Source of the DNA: JAVJSU01 sp040219275
Lineage (GTDB): Bacteria; Chloroflexota; Anaerolineae; Aggregatilineales; Phototrophicaceae
Assembly: GCA_040219275.1 (NCBI GenBank)
Contig: JAVJSU010000046.1
Location: 1-64,000 of the forward strand
Length of the DNA stretch: 64,000 bases
Direction of reading: 5' to 3'
Each line of letters opens with the position of its first letter. Position 1 is the stretch's first letter. The notes beneath the pieces were generated by a model. The model saw only the letters and a list, made by a program, of their open reading frames with translations, had not been told where the DNA came from and made no database searches. Made by a program: the position numbers and the translations under genes. This document shows positions 34,486 through 42,268 of the stretch, in pieces.

Positions 34486-37400
34486 GTGACAAACGCACAA
34501 TTTACGGATGAGCAGAGAAAAGCCATCCTCACGCATGATCGTAACTTGATTGTTATGGCGGGCGCGGGGTCCGGCAAGACCTTCGTGCTGGTGGAGCGTT
34601 ATCTGGCTCTGCTAGATGCCCACAATAAGCCGGAAATCCCCAAAGAAGACCGCTGGCGCTTGAATCAACTGGTGGCGATCACCTTTACGCGCAAAGCGGC
34701 ACAGGAAATGCGTGATCGCGTCCGTCAGGCATTGGAAAATCGCCTGCGTAGCGCAAACGATGCTGGCGATGATGAGCAAGCACAACTCTGGGCAGACTTA
34801 GTCTCTCAGATGGACAGTGCGCGGATTGACACCATTCATGGCTTATGTGCGTCCCTCCTACGGGCGAATGCCGCCGAAGCCGGAGTTGATCCTGATTTTG
34901 CCGTGCTGGATGAAGTTGAAGCGGGTATTTTGCTGGACGATGTGATTGACCGTGTGCTGGCGGATGTCATCGAAATGGGCGATGACGCATTAGCCCTATT
35001 TGAGCATTACGGCATGGCAGGGGTGCGGTCAACGCTGGCAAATCCGGCATTATTGGCGCTTGATCTGCCCACTTTGCCGGATGATTTAATGGCGGAGTGG
35101 CAAGACCTACATTTACAGGCAACGAGAGTCGGTGTGACTGAATTTCTCGCCTTTGTGGAGCAGAGCGGGACGTTTGAGCCTGTAGATGGTGATCTTATTG
35201 GTGACCAATGGCGGGATTGTCTGCGCTGGCTTGGCTTTTTGTCGAATGGCACAGAAGAACATTATTATGATGCTTTATTGGGCATTTGTGCTGTTAAACT
35301 GACGGGCGGAAAGCAAGACAGTTGGGGCGGTAAAGATATTCTGCAAGAAGCAAAAGCCACTTTGAAATTATTCCGTGAAGCGGCGACGGATATTCTGAAG
35401 CAGATCGGCGAACCACCGGGCGAACGTGACGCGCAAGCCGCTGAATTTCTGCCCTTGTGGGTTGATTTGATCCAACGGGTGAGCGCAAGTTTTGCGGAGA
35501 TCAAACAGCAAAACAGCCTACTCGATTTTGATGATCTTGAAAGCCTGACGCGCAACTTATTCATCGCCTATCCCGAAGTGAAGCGCCGCTATCGTGATAA
35601 TGAATTTAAGCACTTGCTGGTGGATGAATTTCAAGACACCAATCAGCGCCAATGGGACATCATCAAAGGGCTGGCGAGTTTGCGGGCAGATGGCGCGATG
35701 TTCGTCGTTGGTGATGAGAAGCAAAGTATTTACGCTTTTCGCGGCGCGGATGTGAGCGTTTTCGGCGATGTGAAGCAAGAAATTACAGGCAATAACGGCG
35801 AATCTCTCACCTTGTCACAATCGTTCCGCACGCATCAGCCGTTGATCGCAACCTTCAATCACTTATTTTCGCGTTTATTGACGCGCGATGAAAATAGTCC
35901 GGTTGGGGCGTATCAGGTCACGCTGGATAAGAAGATGAGCGCCACCCGCGTCCCGCCACAGGATGCGCCGTTGATCGACTTTATCCTGATTAATTCCGCT
36001 ACAGAACTGGAAAATGGCGAAAGAGCTGGTGCAGAAAAAGCACGGCAATGGGAAGCCTATGAGATCGCGCAACTACTCAAAGCGAAGGTCGGCACGCGCC
36101 TGATTTATGACAAGGGCGAAAAGCGCACGCGTGTTATGCGTTATGACGATGTGGCGATTTTGTTCCGGTCTCTTTCTCAAGTCAACCTTTACGAAAATGT
36201 GTTTAAGGCTCAGGGTATCCCGTTCGTGACTGTCGCCGGACGCGGGTATTATGACCGTCAGGAAGTGTGGGATTTACTGAGTTTGCTCAAGGCGTTGCAC
36301 AATCCGTCCGATAATTTATCGCTGGCGGTGGCGTTGCGCTCGCCCTTATTTGGCTTGAGTGATGACGCGCTTTTCGCTCTGCGCTTACGCATATCAGACG
36401 CGGATGCGACAAGCGAGGAAAATACCACACGTAAACTGGTGCCGGTGCGCCTCTGGGATGCGCTGGCGTTACCCAACGATAAGCTCCCCGCAGATGAGGT
36501 CGAACGGGTTGAATTTGCGCGTAAAACACTTTATGCGCTCAAGGACACGTCCGGGCGGGTGACCATCTCCGAATTATTGCGTGATGCACTGGCACGCACG
36601 GGCTATCTGGCGGTGCTCAGTGGCTTGCCGGATGGCGCACGCAGACGCGGCAACGTGGAAAAAATTCTCGAAAAAGCACAATCGAGCGGCAAAATCACGC
36701 TGGGCGCATTTGCTCAATATCTGGGCGATTTGAGCGCACGGGAAGTACGGGAAGGCGAAGCGGCGCTGGATGTTGAAGGCGCGGTGACGATCATGACGAT
36801 TCATGCCAGCAAGGGGTTGGAATATCCCATGATTGTGCTGGCGGATGCGTCATGGGATCGGGGCGCTGGGGGCGCAAAATCGACTCTTGTGTATGACGAG
36901 ACAGTGGGGCTAGCGTGTACGATTTACGATCCTGATGCTGATAAATTTCAGCCAACATTCGTACATGGTCATATTGAACGCTTAACCAATCTGCGCGATT
37001 CAGCCGAAAGTTTGCGGTTGCTATATGTCGCCGCTACCCGCGCACAGGACGCACTGGTGATTAGCGGGCAGGTAGCTTCTAAGGCAAGTGGCTGGACGAT
37101 CAAAGGGTGGTTGCCACAACTGCTGGACGGTTTTAATTTATTTGAAAACTTTGATGAAGTCGTCAACAACGTTATAGATTACACGTTAGATGATGGTACC
37201 CGCGGCACGATTAATCTGTTTATGCCGGAGAATTTTCCGCCGGAAGAAGCCTTTACCTTCGCGTCTGATGATGCCCATAGTGGATGGGAAACCCGCGAAG
37301 TGCGTTCGCGTTTGCCGATAGGCGACGATCTGTTTGAACCGCCCCTTCTGGCAGAGGTGAGTATTCGGCGGGAGGCACAGGTACGGCATATCGCCGCAAC

Positions 37401-38100
37401 GGACATCGCTAATCTGGGCGAAATTGAGCATGAAATCGGCGAACGTAGCCAATTCTATAAAGATCGCTTCCGGCGACGTGTCTTGCATGATGCACCGGCA
37501 ACAATTGAACAAATCGGCAAAAAGCAACAGGGTGTGCGGGCGCGTCAGGTGGGCGAAATTGTGCATGAGGTGTTGCGCTGGTGGCGATTCCCGGAGCCGG
37601 ATAAGGAATACGACTACCATCGCCTCCTGCGAAGTTATGCGTGGCGACAGGGAATCACCGATGATCGGTTGTGTCAGGAAGCGGCAGATAAAGCCTATGC
37701 GCTGATTCTCAAATTTACACAGAGCGAGATGTTTCAGCGTTTAGAGCGGGCGGATGCGGTTTATCGGGAATTGCCGTTTATCTACGAAGTGGATGGGCGC
37801 ATCATTCACGGTATCATTGATACGCTCTACCGGATCGGCGAGCAATGGGTGATTGTCGATTACAAAACGAGCGCGGTTCAGCAGGCACATATCACCGCTA
37901 ATATTGACGATCATGCGCGGCGTTATCATTTACAGGTGGGTGTCTACGCTCAAGCAGTGAGTGAGCAGTTAAACGGTATTGTGCCGGAAACCTATGTGCA
38001 TTACATCCGCTATACGCATACCGTCAAGGTTGAGGAATCCGTCTGGCGCAAAGCACTTAGCCGTCGTTTGACTGAGCGCATTGTCGATGTGATTGAATAG
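34486..38100 (+). CDS. addA: AddA-like UvrD/RecB-family helicase-nuclease subunit
   Basis: About 1204 residues. Superfamily 1 motifs are in order: P-loop AGAGSGKT (25-32), ITFTRKAAQEM, Walker B VDEFQDTN (about 379), GDEKQSIYAFRGAD, TIHASKGLEYPMIVLAD, and LLYVAATRAQDAL. The C-terminal nuclease has GEIVHEVLRWW and VIVDYKTS (about 1124). This is the 3'-5' helicase with 5'-strand nuclease of the AddAB break-resection complex. The start is GTG 34486, spaced nine bases from AGGA; an in-frame TTG at 34477 abuts the same site and is less likely. It pairs with AddB at 27877-31176. Confidence 0.92.
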   Translation: MTNAQFTDEQRKAILTHDRNLIVMAGAGSGKTFVLVERYLALLDAHNKPEIPKEDRWRLNQLVAITFTRKAAQEMRDRVRQALENRLRSANDAGDDEQAQLWADLVSQMDSARIDTIHGLCASLLRANAAEAGVDPDFAVLDEVEAGILLDDVIDRVLADVIEMGDDALALFEHYGMAGVRSTLANPALLALDLPTLPDDLMAEWQDLHLQATRVGVTEFLAFVEQSGTFEPVDGDLIGDQWRDCLRWLGFLSNGTEEHYYDALLGICAVKLTGGKQDSWGGKDILQEAKATLKLFREAATDILKQIGEPPGERDAQAAEFLPLWVDLIQRVSASFAEIKQQNSLLDFDDLESLTRNLFIAYPEVKRRYRDNEFKHLLVDEFQDTNQRQWDIIKGLASLRADGAMFVVGDEKQSIYAFRGADVSVFGDVKQEITGNNGESLTLSQSFRTHQPLIATFNHLFSRLLTRDENSPVGAYQVTLDKKMSATRVPPQDAPLIDFILINSATELENGERAGAEKARQWEAYEIAQLLKAKVGTRLIYDKGEKRTRVMRYDDVAILFRSLSQVNLYENVFKAQGIPFVTVAGRGYYDRQEVWDLLSLLKALHNPSDNLSLAVALRSPLFGLSDDALFALRLRISDADATSEENTTRKLVPVRLWDALALPNDKLPADEVERVEFARKTLYALKDTSGRVTISELLRDALARTGYLAVLSGLPDGARRRGNVEKILEKAQSSGKITLGAFAQYLGDLSAREVREGEAALDVEGAVTIMTIHASKGLEYPMIVLADASWDRGAGGAKSTLVYDETVGLACTIYDPDADKFQPTFVHGHIERLTNLRDSAESLRLLYVAATRAQDALVISGQVASKASGWTIKGWLPQLLDGFNLFENFDEVVNNVIDYTLDDGTRGTINLFMPENFPPEEAFTFASDDAHSGWETREVRSRLPIGDDLFEPPLLAEVSIRREAQVRHIAATDIANLGEIEHEIGERSQFYKDRFRRRVLHDAPATIEQIGKKQQGVRARQVGEIVHEVLRWWRFPEPDKEYDYHRLLRSYAWRQGITDDRLCQEAADKAYALILKFTQSEMFQRLERADAVYRELPFIYEVDGRIIHGIIDTLYRIGEQWVIVDYKTSAVQQAHITANIDDHARRYHLQVGVYAQAVSEQLNGIVPETYVHYIRYTHTVKVEESVWRKALSRRLTERIVDVIE

Positions 38101-38167
38101 CGTCAGTTGTGGATAAGCAAACTATCATGAATGACCGTCCTTTTTGGTAAAAGACCGTGAGTATCCT

Positions 38168-38250
38168 AGCTTTTGGCTCTTAGCTTTTAGCAAAAGAGAT
38201 GTTTTTTCAAACTAAAAGCCAAGAGCTAACGGCTCAAAGCTCTTTTTCGC
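38168..38250. repeat. imperfect inverted repeat downstream of addA
   Basis: The left arm TTTTGGCTCTTAGCTTTTAG and right arm CTAAAAGCCAAGAGCTAACG are near-complements. GGCTCAAAGCTCTTTTT follows. It could fold into a long hairpin ending in a T-run and act as a terminator. The surrounding gap, 38101-38398, has no other feature I can support. Confidence 0.5.
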
Positions 38251-38398
38251 AGATGTTTAACCTAAACAGAATTCATGCGCGGAATGTGTTATCTTTGACG
38301 ATTAACCACCTGTTTCCCTGTGATGGTTGGTCAATGGCGTGGCGAAATTGTAAAAGTGTGCTAAAACAGCGAGTGTTAATAGGCAGAGGAACGTATTT

Positions 38399-39367
38399 AT
38401 GATTCAACGGCAGTTACCCCCCTGGGCGCGGATCGATCATCCTGTACTCCGATACATCATTGGCTCAGAACCCGAAGGCAGTCGTCAACGCACCTATTCT
38501 CGCTGGATATTTGTGCTGGTTGTCAGCGTCGTTGTTGCGGTTGTTGGTTATGCAATTGGTAGCCAATTTTTTGCTGAAGATTTATTTGAGAAGCCCATCA
38601 GCGAAGCCCTGATGCTCATGCTTTTCTGGCCCATTTTCGCCATTCAGATCATTTTAAGCATTTCCGCGTTGGCGATGACTGTCGGGGTGATCGGCGAAGA
38701 AAAACGCCGTCAAACATGGGATCATCTGCGGACGACCACCGAAGGCGCATCTCTAGCGATCCGTGCACGCTGGAGCGCAGTCGTCTTTTATCGCCTGCGT
38801 AGCCCGATGATTATTGTGATGCTGGCGCGTGTGGTGCTGATCGGCGCAATGCTTTATGATTTAACGGCGTTCCGAGGCGACTATCTGAATAACTTGACGG
38901 TCAACATCACGCCGGAATTACCTTTGCCCGTCGCGGTGATGCTCCTCGCCCTGACGATGACCGCGAGTTTCCTCCTGCCATTTACAAGTGTCGGCTTTGA
39001 TGCGGCGGTAGGGTTGCTGGTCTCGACGGTGGTGCAACAACGGGTATATGTGACACTCGTGCAAATCGCGTTGATTTCGGTGCGTGTGGCGATTATTCTG
39101 GGCTTGTTGCTCGGTGTAACGCAATTTCGTACAGGCGGGCTAGAATTGTCCAACGTGAATTTGTGGTTGTTACTGTTCGCCTTTGCGGCGCTTGGCGATT
39201 GGTCGCTGAGTATTTTGCATCTCGGTTATTTCGGCGCGGTGGTGTGGATTGACGTGGAATATAGCATCCTGATTGGCGCGGCACTGCTGGTGTTCGTCTT
39301 CGTGCAGACGCTCATCACTGATGGCTTGCTGGCATTAGCGGTAAGGCGTGCCGAACGGCGAGAGTAG
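38399..39367 (+). CDS. integral membrane protein, ABC-2 permease-like
   Basis: 322 residues with six or seven hydrophobic segments (about 36-56, 70-100, 138-158, 180-205, 222-245, 258-280, 285-310). The motif IGEEKRRQTWDHLRTTTEG after the second segment resembles the cytoplasmic 'ExxxxTWdlLrttP' element of ABC-2 permeases. No ATPase gene is adjacent, so transport is uncertain. GAGG lies nine bases before the ATG. Confidence 0.6.
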   Translation: MIQRQLPPWARIDHPVLRYIIGSEPEGSRQRTYSRWIFVLVVSVVVAVVGYAIGSQFFAEDLFEKPISEALMLMLFWPIFAIQIILSISALAMTVGVIGEEKRRQTWDHLRTTTEGASLAIRARWSAVVFYRLRSPMIIVMLARVVLIGAMLYDLTAFRGDYLNNLTVNITPELPLPVAVMLLALTMTASFLLPFTSVGFDAAVGLLVSTVVQQRVYVTLVQIALISVRVAIILGLLLGVTQFRTGGLELSNVNLWLLLFAFAALGDWSLSILHLGYFGAVVWIDVEYSILIGAALLVFVFVQTLITDGLLALAVRRAERRE

Positions 39368-39370
39368 ATT

Positions 39371-39468
39371 AACGATTTTAGATGCTGGACAATAGATGAT
39401 TAGACGAGAGATGATGCGCGACTTCATAGCGTTATCTAAAATCTAATCTCTATTGTCTTATCGTCCTG
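39371..39468. repeat. imperfect inverted repeat between convergent genes
   Basis: GATTTTAGAT with ACAATAGATGATTAGACGAGAG on the left is roughly complementary to ATCTAAAATCTAATCTCTAT and TGTCTTATCGTC on the right. It lies between the membrane-protein gene and mgsA, which converge. Similar in style to the repeats at 953 and 38168. Confidence 0.45.
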
Positions 39469-39472
39469 CTAA

Positions 39473-39886
39473 TTAAAGCGCCTGTACCGAGATGACGAAC
39501 GACGCAGTCGCCGAATTTGTAGCAAGCGGGACGTTGTGCGCGTTGCAGATTCTTAGTAATCCTTGAATATCTGGATCATGTGGGTGCTTGCCGAGCGGAT
39601 CCACGAAGAAAAAGACCGCCTCTACCTTCCCCTCTGCCACCATCGCGGCGATCTGTGCATCCCCGCCGATTGGACCGGAGAGCATCCGAGTCACCTCTAA
39701 GCCACACTTATCAATGAGCATTTCTCCGGTGGTGTTGGTGGCGACGAGATTATATTTTTCTAGCACAGTCTTGTTTTGCATTGCGAATGCCAGCATATCA
39801 GCTTTTTTGCCGTCATGGGCGATAAGTGCGAGTGTTTTCTTTAGCTCTGTCATATATGGCTCATTTTCTGGTTGATCGGCGAACAT
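39473..39886 (-). CDS. mgsA: methylglyoxal synthase
   Basis: The 137-residue enzyme converts dihydroxyacetone phosphate to methylglyoxal and phosphate. IAHDGKK (22-28), TTGEML, SGPIGGDAQI with catalytic Asp76, DPLGKHPHDPD and PLATNSATA all match the family. Two starts are possible: ATG 39886, which follows a perfect TATAAT on the minus strand (39900-39895) by eight bases and may be leaderless, or ATG 39853, where the protein begins MTELKKTLALIAHD as in relatives. Neither has a ribosome site. Methylglyoxal synthase bypasses lower glycolysis under phosphate limitation. Confidence 0.93.
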   Translation of the reverse strand: MFADQPENEPYMTELKKTLALIAHDGKKADMLAFAMQNKTVLEKYNLVATNTTGEMLIDKCGLEVTRMLSGPIGGDAQIAAMVAEGKVEAVFFFVDPLGKHPHDPDIQGLLRICNAHNVPLATNSATASFVISVQAL

Positions 39887-39939
39887 ACCGCCCGATTATA
39901 CCGCATTGATCGCGCTTTATGAGCGAACTTAACCTCGCT

Positions 39940-40695
39940 TTAACCCACAACTTCCGCTTGTTTGTGCTCGTTCGGGTCGTTTTCCGGTTCAGGATGAAAA
40001 TTATCGGAGGTGTTCCACTGTTTGTTGCGGAGATACTTGTATATTTCCTGTGGATGCCATTTGTGTCCTGATACGCGGGTTGTGCCGTTTAAAATCGCCT
40101 GCCGTAAATCATCCGCGCTTTTGCCGGGAAAGTGCGTGATCCCACAATTCACACTGCCGGTTGTATGGGCATCGCTACCACCCGTAACGGACAATCCGGT
40201 GCGTTTGACGAAATATTGCGCGAGGACGTTGATTCCCGGAATGACACTGGCGGCATTAAAGCCCTCGATTGCGTCAAACCCCGCCTCAATCAATTGCTCA
40301 TAATTGCGCCAATAGCCACGTTTGAGCAAGCCATTACGCACATCGGGGATTTCAATATGAAACGGATGCGCGAAAATGGCGAGTCCGCCCTGAGCGTGAA
40401 TGGCATCAACGGTGTCTTTATAGGGCATACCGTTCGGGATTTTTTCCGTGACCCACAGCCCAAGAATATGCCCATCTTTGTTGGTGACTTCTGTGCCGGG
40501 GATGATGTCAAACGTGTATTCGTCGTTGCGTTCATATGCCCACAATGCGGAATCAACGCGGTCATGATCGGTAATGGCGATAACGTCTAATGTGCCGACT
40601 GTCGCAACTGCATCGAGCATTTCGCGGACAGTGTAGAGTCCGTCGCTTGCGCGAGTGTGAATGTGTATATCAGCACGCCCTGAAGGTGTCGTCAT
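39940..40695 (-). CDS. PHP-domain metal-dependent phosphoesterase
   Basis: 251 residues with the PHP metal-binding motifs in order: DIHIHTRASDG (9-19), ITDHDRVD (about 41), a Glu in GTEVTNKDGH, FAHPFH (about 113), and GGSDAHTTG (about 178). This matches the stand-alone PHP family that includes YciV/RNase AM, which cleaves phosphate from nucleotides or RNA 5' ends. The true substrate is not determinable here. The start is supported by AAGGGAAC just upstream of the ATG. It is upstream of mgsA on the same strand, 53 bases apart. Confidence 0.85.
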   Translation of the reverse strand: MTTPSGRADIHIHTRASDGLYTVREMLDAVATVGTLDVIAITDHDRVDSALWAYERNDEYTFDIIPGTEVTNKDGHILGLWVTEKIPNGMPYKDTVDAIHAQGGLAIFAHPFHIEIPDVRNGLLKRGYWRNYEQLIEAGFDAIEGFNAASVIPGINVLAQYFVKRTGLSVTGGSDAHTTGSVNCGITHFPGKSADDLRQAILNGTTRVSGHKWHPQEIYKYLRNKQWNTSDNFHPEPENDPNEHKQAEVVG

Positions 40696-40893
40696 GAAGT
40701 TCCCTTTTTATCGTTTTACAGGCACTGCGACAAACCGTAATTTATCGCAATGGATTATCCATAGTGTACCTAAAAAATGCCGGATTGTGCATTAAGGCAA
40801 TCCCTGATAATGTCTCGTACTCATAAATCGTTGTGCCGGGATTGCTAACGCTTTGCAACTGCACTATTCCCTGAAACAGTTTACAATAGATTT

Positions 40894-41739
40894 ATGAGTA
40901 GAGTGCTTCGTCGGTTTATCCTCCTTATGTTAATGATTCTCGTCCTCGGTGTGCTGACGTATTTTGTCTCCCGCATCGGTATTGGTGATTCCCGTAGTAC
41001 CACCTTGATTTTGCCACTTGTAACACAACAACCCCCCTTGCCGGGAACGGAAGTGGCGCGATTTTTTCAAATTGATCCGGCGATTATTGCATTTCTGGAT
41101 AACAACCCGCGTAACACAGATATTTTGCCGGTGGATGCGCTGGGCTTGGATATTCAGCCTATCGGGGTCTATTTGCCGCGTTCGGGGAATACACAATTTG
41201 AGTTGGCGTTACAAGCCACAGCCTTGCCCACGCCCTTGCCATATCCGACCTCGCCCCCCTTACCTCTGCCATATGTGCCGGAGCTTATTTTGCCCACTGT
41301 GGCACCCTTTACCGAAGATGGCACGCCGCGTACCGAACCTTACACCATTGCGCCCAACGCGGATTGTGCGCCGTCTGGTAATCCCGTAGAAGGCATTTTG
41401 ACGCAACGCTTTCATGCCTCACATTCCGGTATAGACATCGCCGCGCCACTTAGCACTCCCGTCTTGAGCACACAGAGCGGGCAGGTGACGTATGCAGATT
41501 GGAGCGAGATCGGCTACGGGTATCTGGTGATTATTCAAAGCGGGGCATTCATCACCTATTACGCGCACAATACGTCGTTTAACGTATCTGTGGGGCAATT
41601 GGTCGGCAGGGGGAGCATCGTCGCGTGGAGTGGCAACACGGGCAATAGTAGCGGTCCGCATGTTCATTATGAAACGCGCATCAACGACGTGCCGGTTGAC
41701 CCCCTGACGTTCGAGAGTAGAGGCTATCCGTCCTGTTAG
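40894..41739 (+). CDS. membrane-anchored M23 (LytM) peptidase
   Basis: 281 residues. One N-terminal transmembrane or signal segment (about 7-28), a Pro-rich spacer (about 105-130), and a C-terminal M23 domain (about 160-275). The zinc ligands are visible as HSGIDIAAP and HVHYE, with YYAHNTS between. Family members are Gly-Gly or cross-link endopeptidases of peptidoglycan, or non-catalytic activators; the ligands here are intact. TACAAT at 40882-40887 ends six bases before the ATG and no ribosome site is present, suggesting leaderless mRNA, but no good -35 was found. The stop overlaps the end of the convergent next gene by four bases. Confidence 0.88.
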   Translation: MSRVLRRFILLMLMILVLGVLTYFVSRIGIGDSRSTTLILPLVTQQPPLPGTEVARFFQIDPAIIAFLDNNPRNTDILPVDALGLDIQPIGVYLPRSGNTQFELALQATALPTPLPYPTSPPLPLPYVPELILPTVAPFTEDGTPRTEPYTIAPNADCAPSGNPVEGILTQRFHASHSGIDIAAPLSTPVLSTQSGQVTYADWSEIGYGYLVIIQSGAFITYYAHNTSFNVSVGQLVGRGSIVAWSGNTGNSSGPHVHYETRINDVPVDPLTFESRGYPSC

Positions 41740-42116
41740 CCGCGTTCATGGCTTTTGATGAGCAGATAGGCTTCGTCAAGATTGTCTACAAAATGCAGAT
41801 CCTCGGTAGCGCGTTTGGTGAATTTTCCGGCGATGCCCGCCATCGTTCGAATAAATTGATTGGCTTTGACCACTACTCTTAAACGCAGGTTGGTCGGGAT
41901 TTTCTTATCAACCGAGCGAATCGCACCTAAAAAGCCGGTCATATCAATGGTTGCCGTTCGCAAATCCAGAATGAGATCAACGTTGTGCGCCTGCTGATTG
42001 ATGAGTTTTATGGCTTCATCGTTTGCCTCATAATAGTCTTTCATCGTTACGCGCTCACTAAAAATTTGCCGCAAGATCGTTTTGTCTTCATCGTCCCACA
42101 TGATTTCATATGCCAT
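41736..42116 (-). CDS. STAS/SpoIIAA-like small protein
   Basis: About 126 residues. The pattern MAYEIMWDDEDKTILRQIFSERVTMKDYYEAND, then VDLILDLRTATIDM and a C-terminal helix, matches SpoIIAA-like/STAS proteins of the lipid- or partner-binding type. The usual phosphorylatable Ser of anti-anti-sigma factors is not evident. The ATG at 42116 has GGTGGA seven bases upstream; the frame can also start at 42122, but that ATG overlaps the ribosome site. It converges with the M23 peptidase gene, with overlapping stops. Confidence 0.55.
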   Translation of the reverse strand: MAYEIMWDDEDKTILRQIFSERVTMKDYYEANDEAIKLINQQAHNVDLILDLRTATIDMTGFLGAIRSVDKKIPTNLRLRVVVKANQFIRTMAGIAGKFTKRATEDLHFVDNLDEAYLLIKSHERG

Positions 42117-42256
42117 CGTCATTCCACCAATCTTAATTTAACAGTATGCAATAAATTATAGAGATATTTTATCATTGTGTGCCTTAAGAGACTGAAATAT
42201 TTTTGATGTTCCTAATATGATTGGCGTTCTTGCATGTCGAAAATCGAAATTCATCT

Positions 42257-42262
42257 TATAAT
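42257..42262 (+). promoter_or_regulatory. -10 box directly before the kinase-like gene
   Basis: A perfect TATAAT ends six bases before the ATG at 42269. No ribosome site lies between. The spacing equals that at 7385-7397 and implies a leaderless transcript; the -35 region is poor. Confidence 0.45.
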
Positions 42263-42268
42263 GCAATT

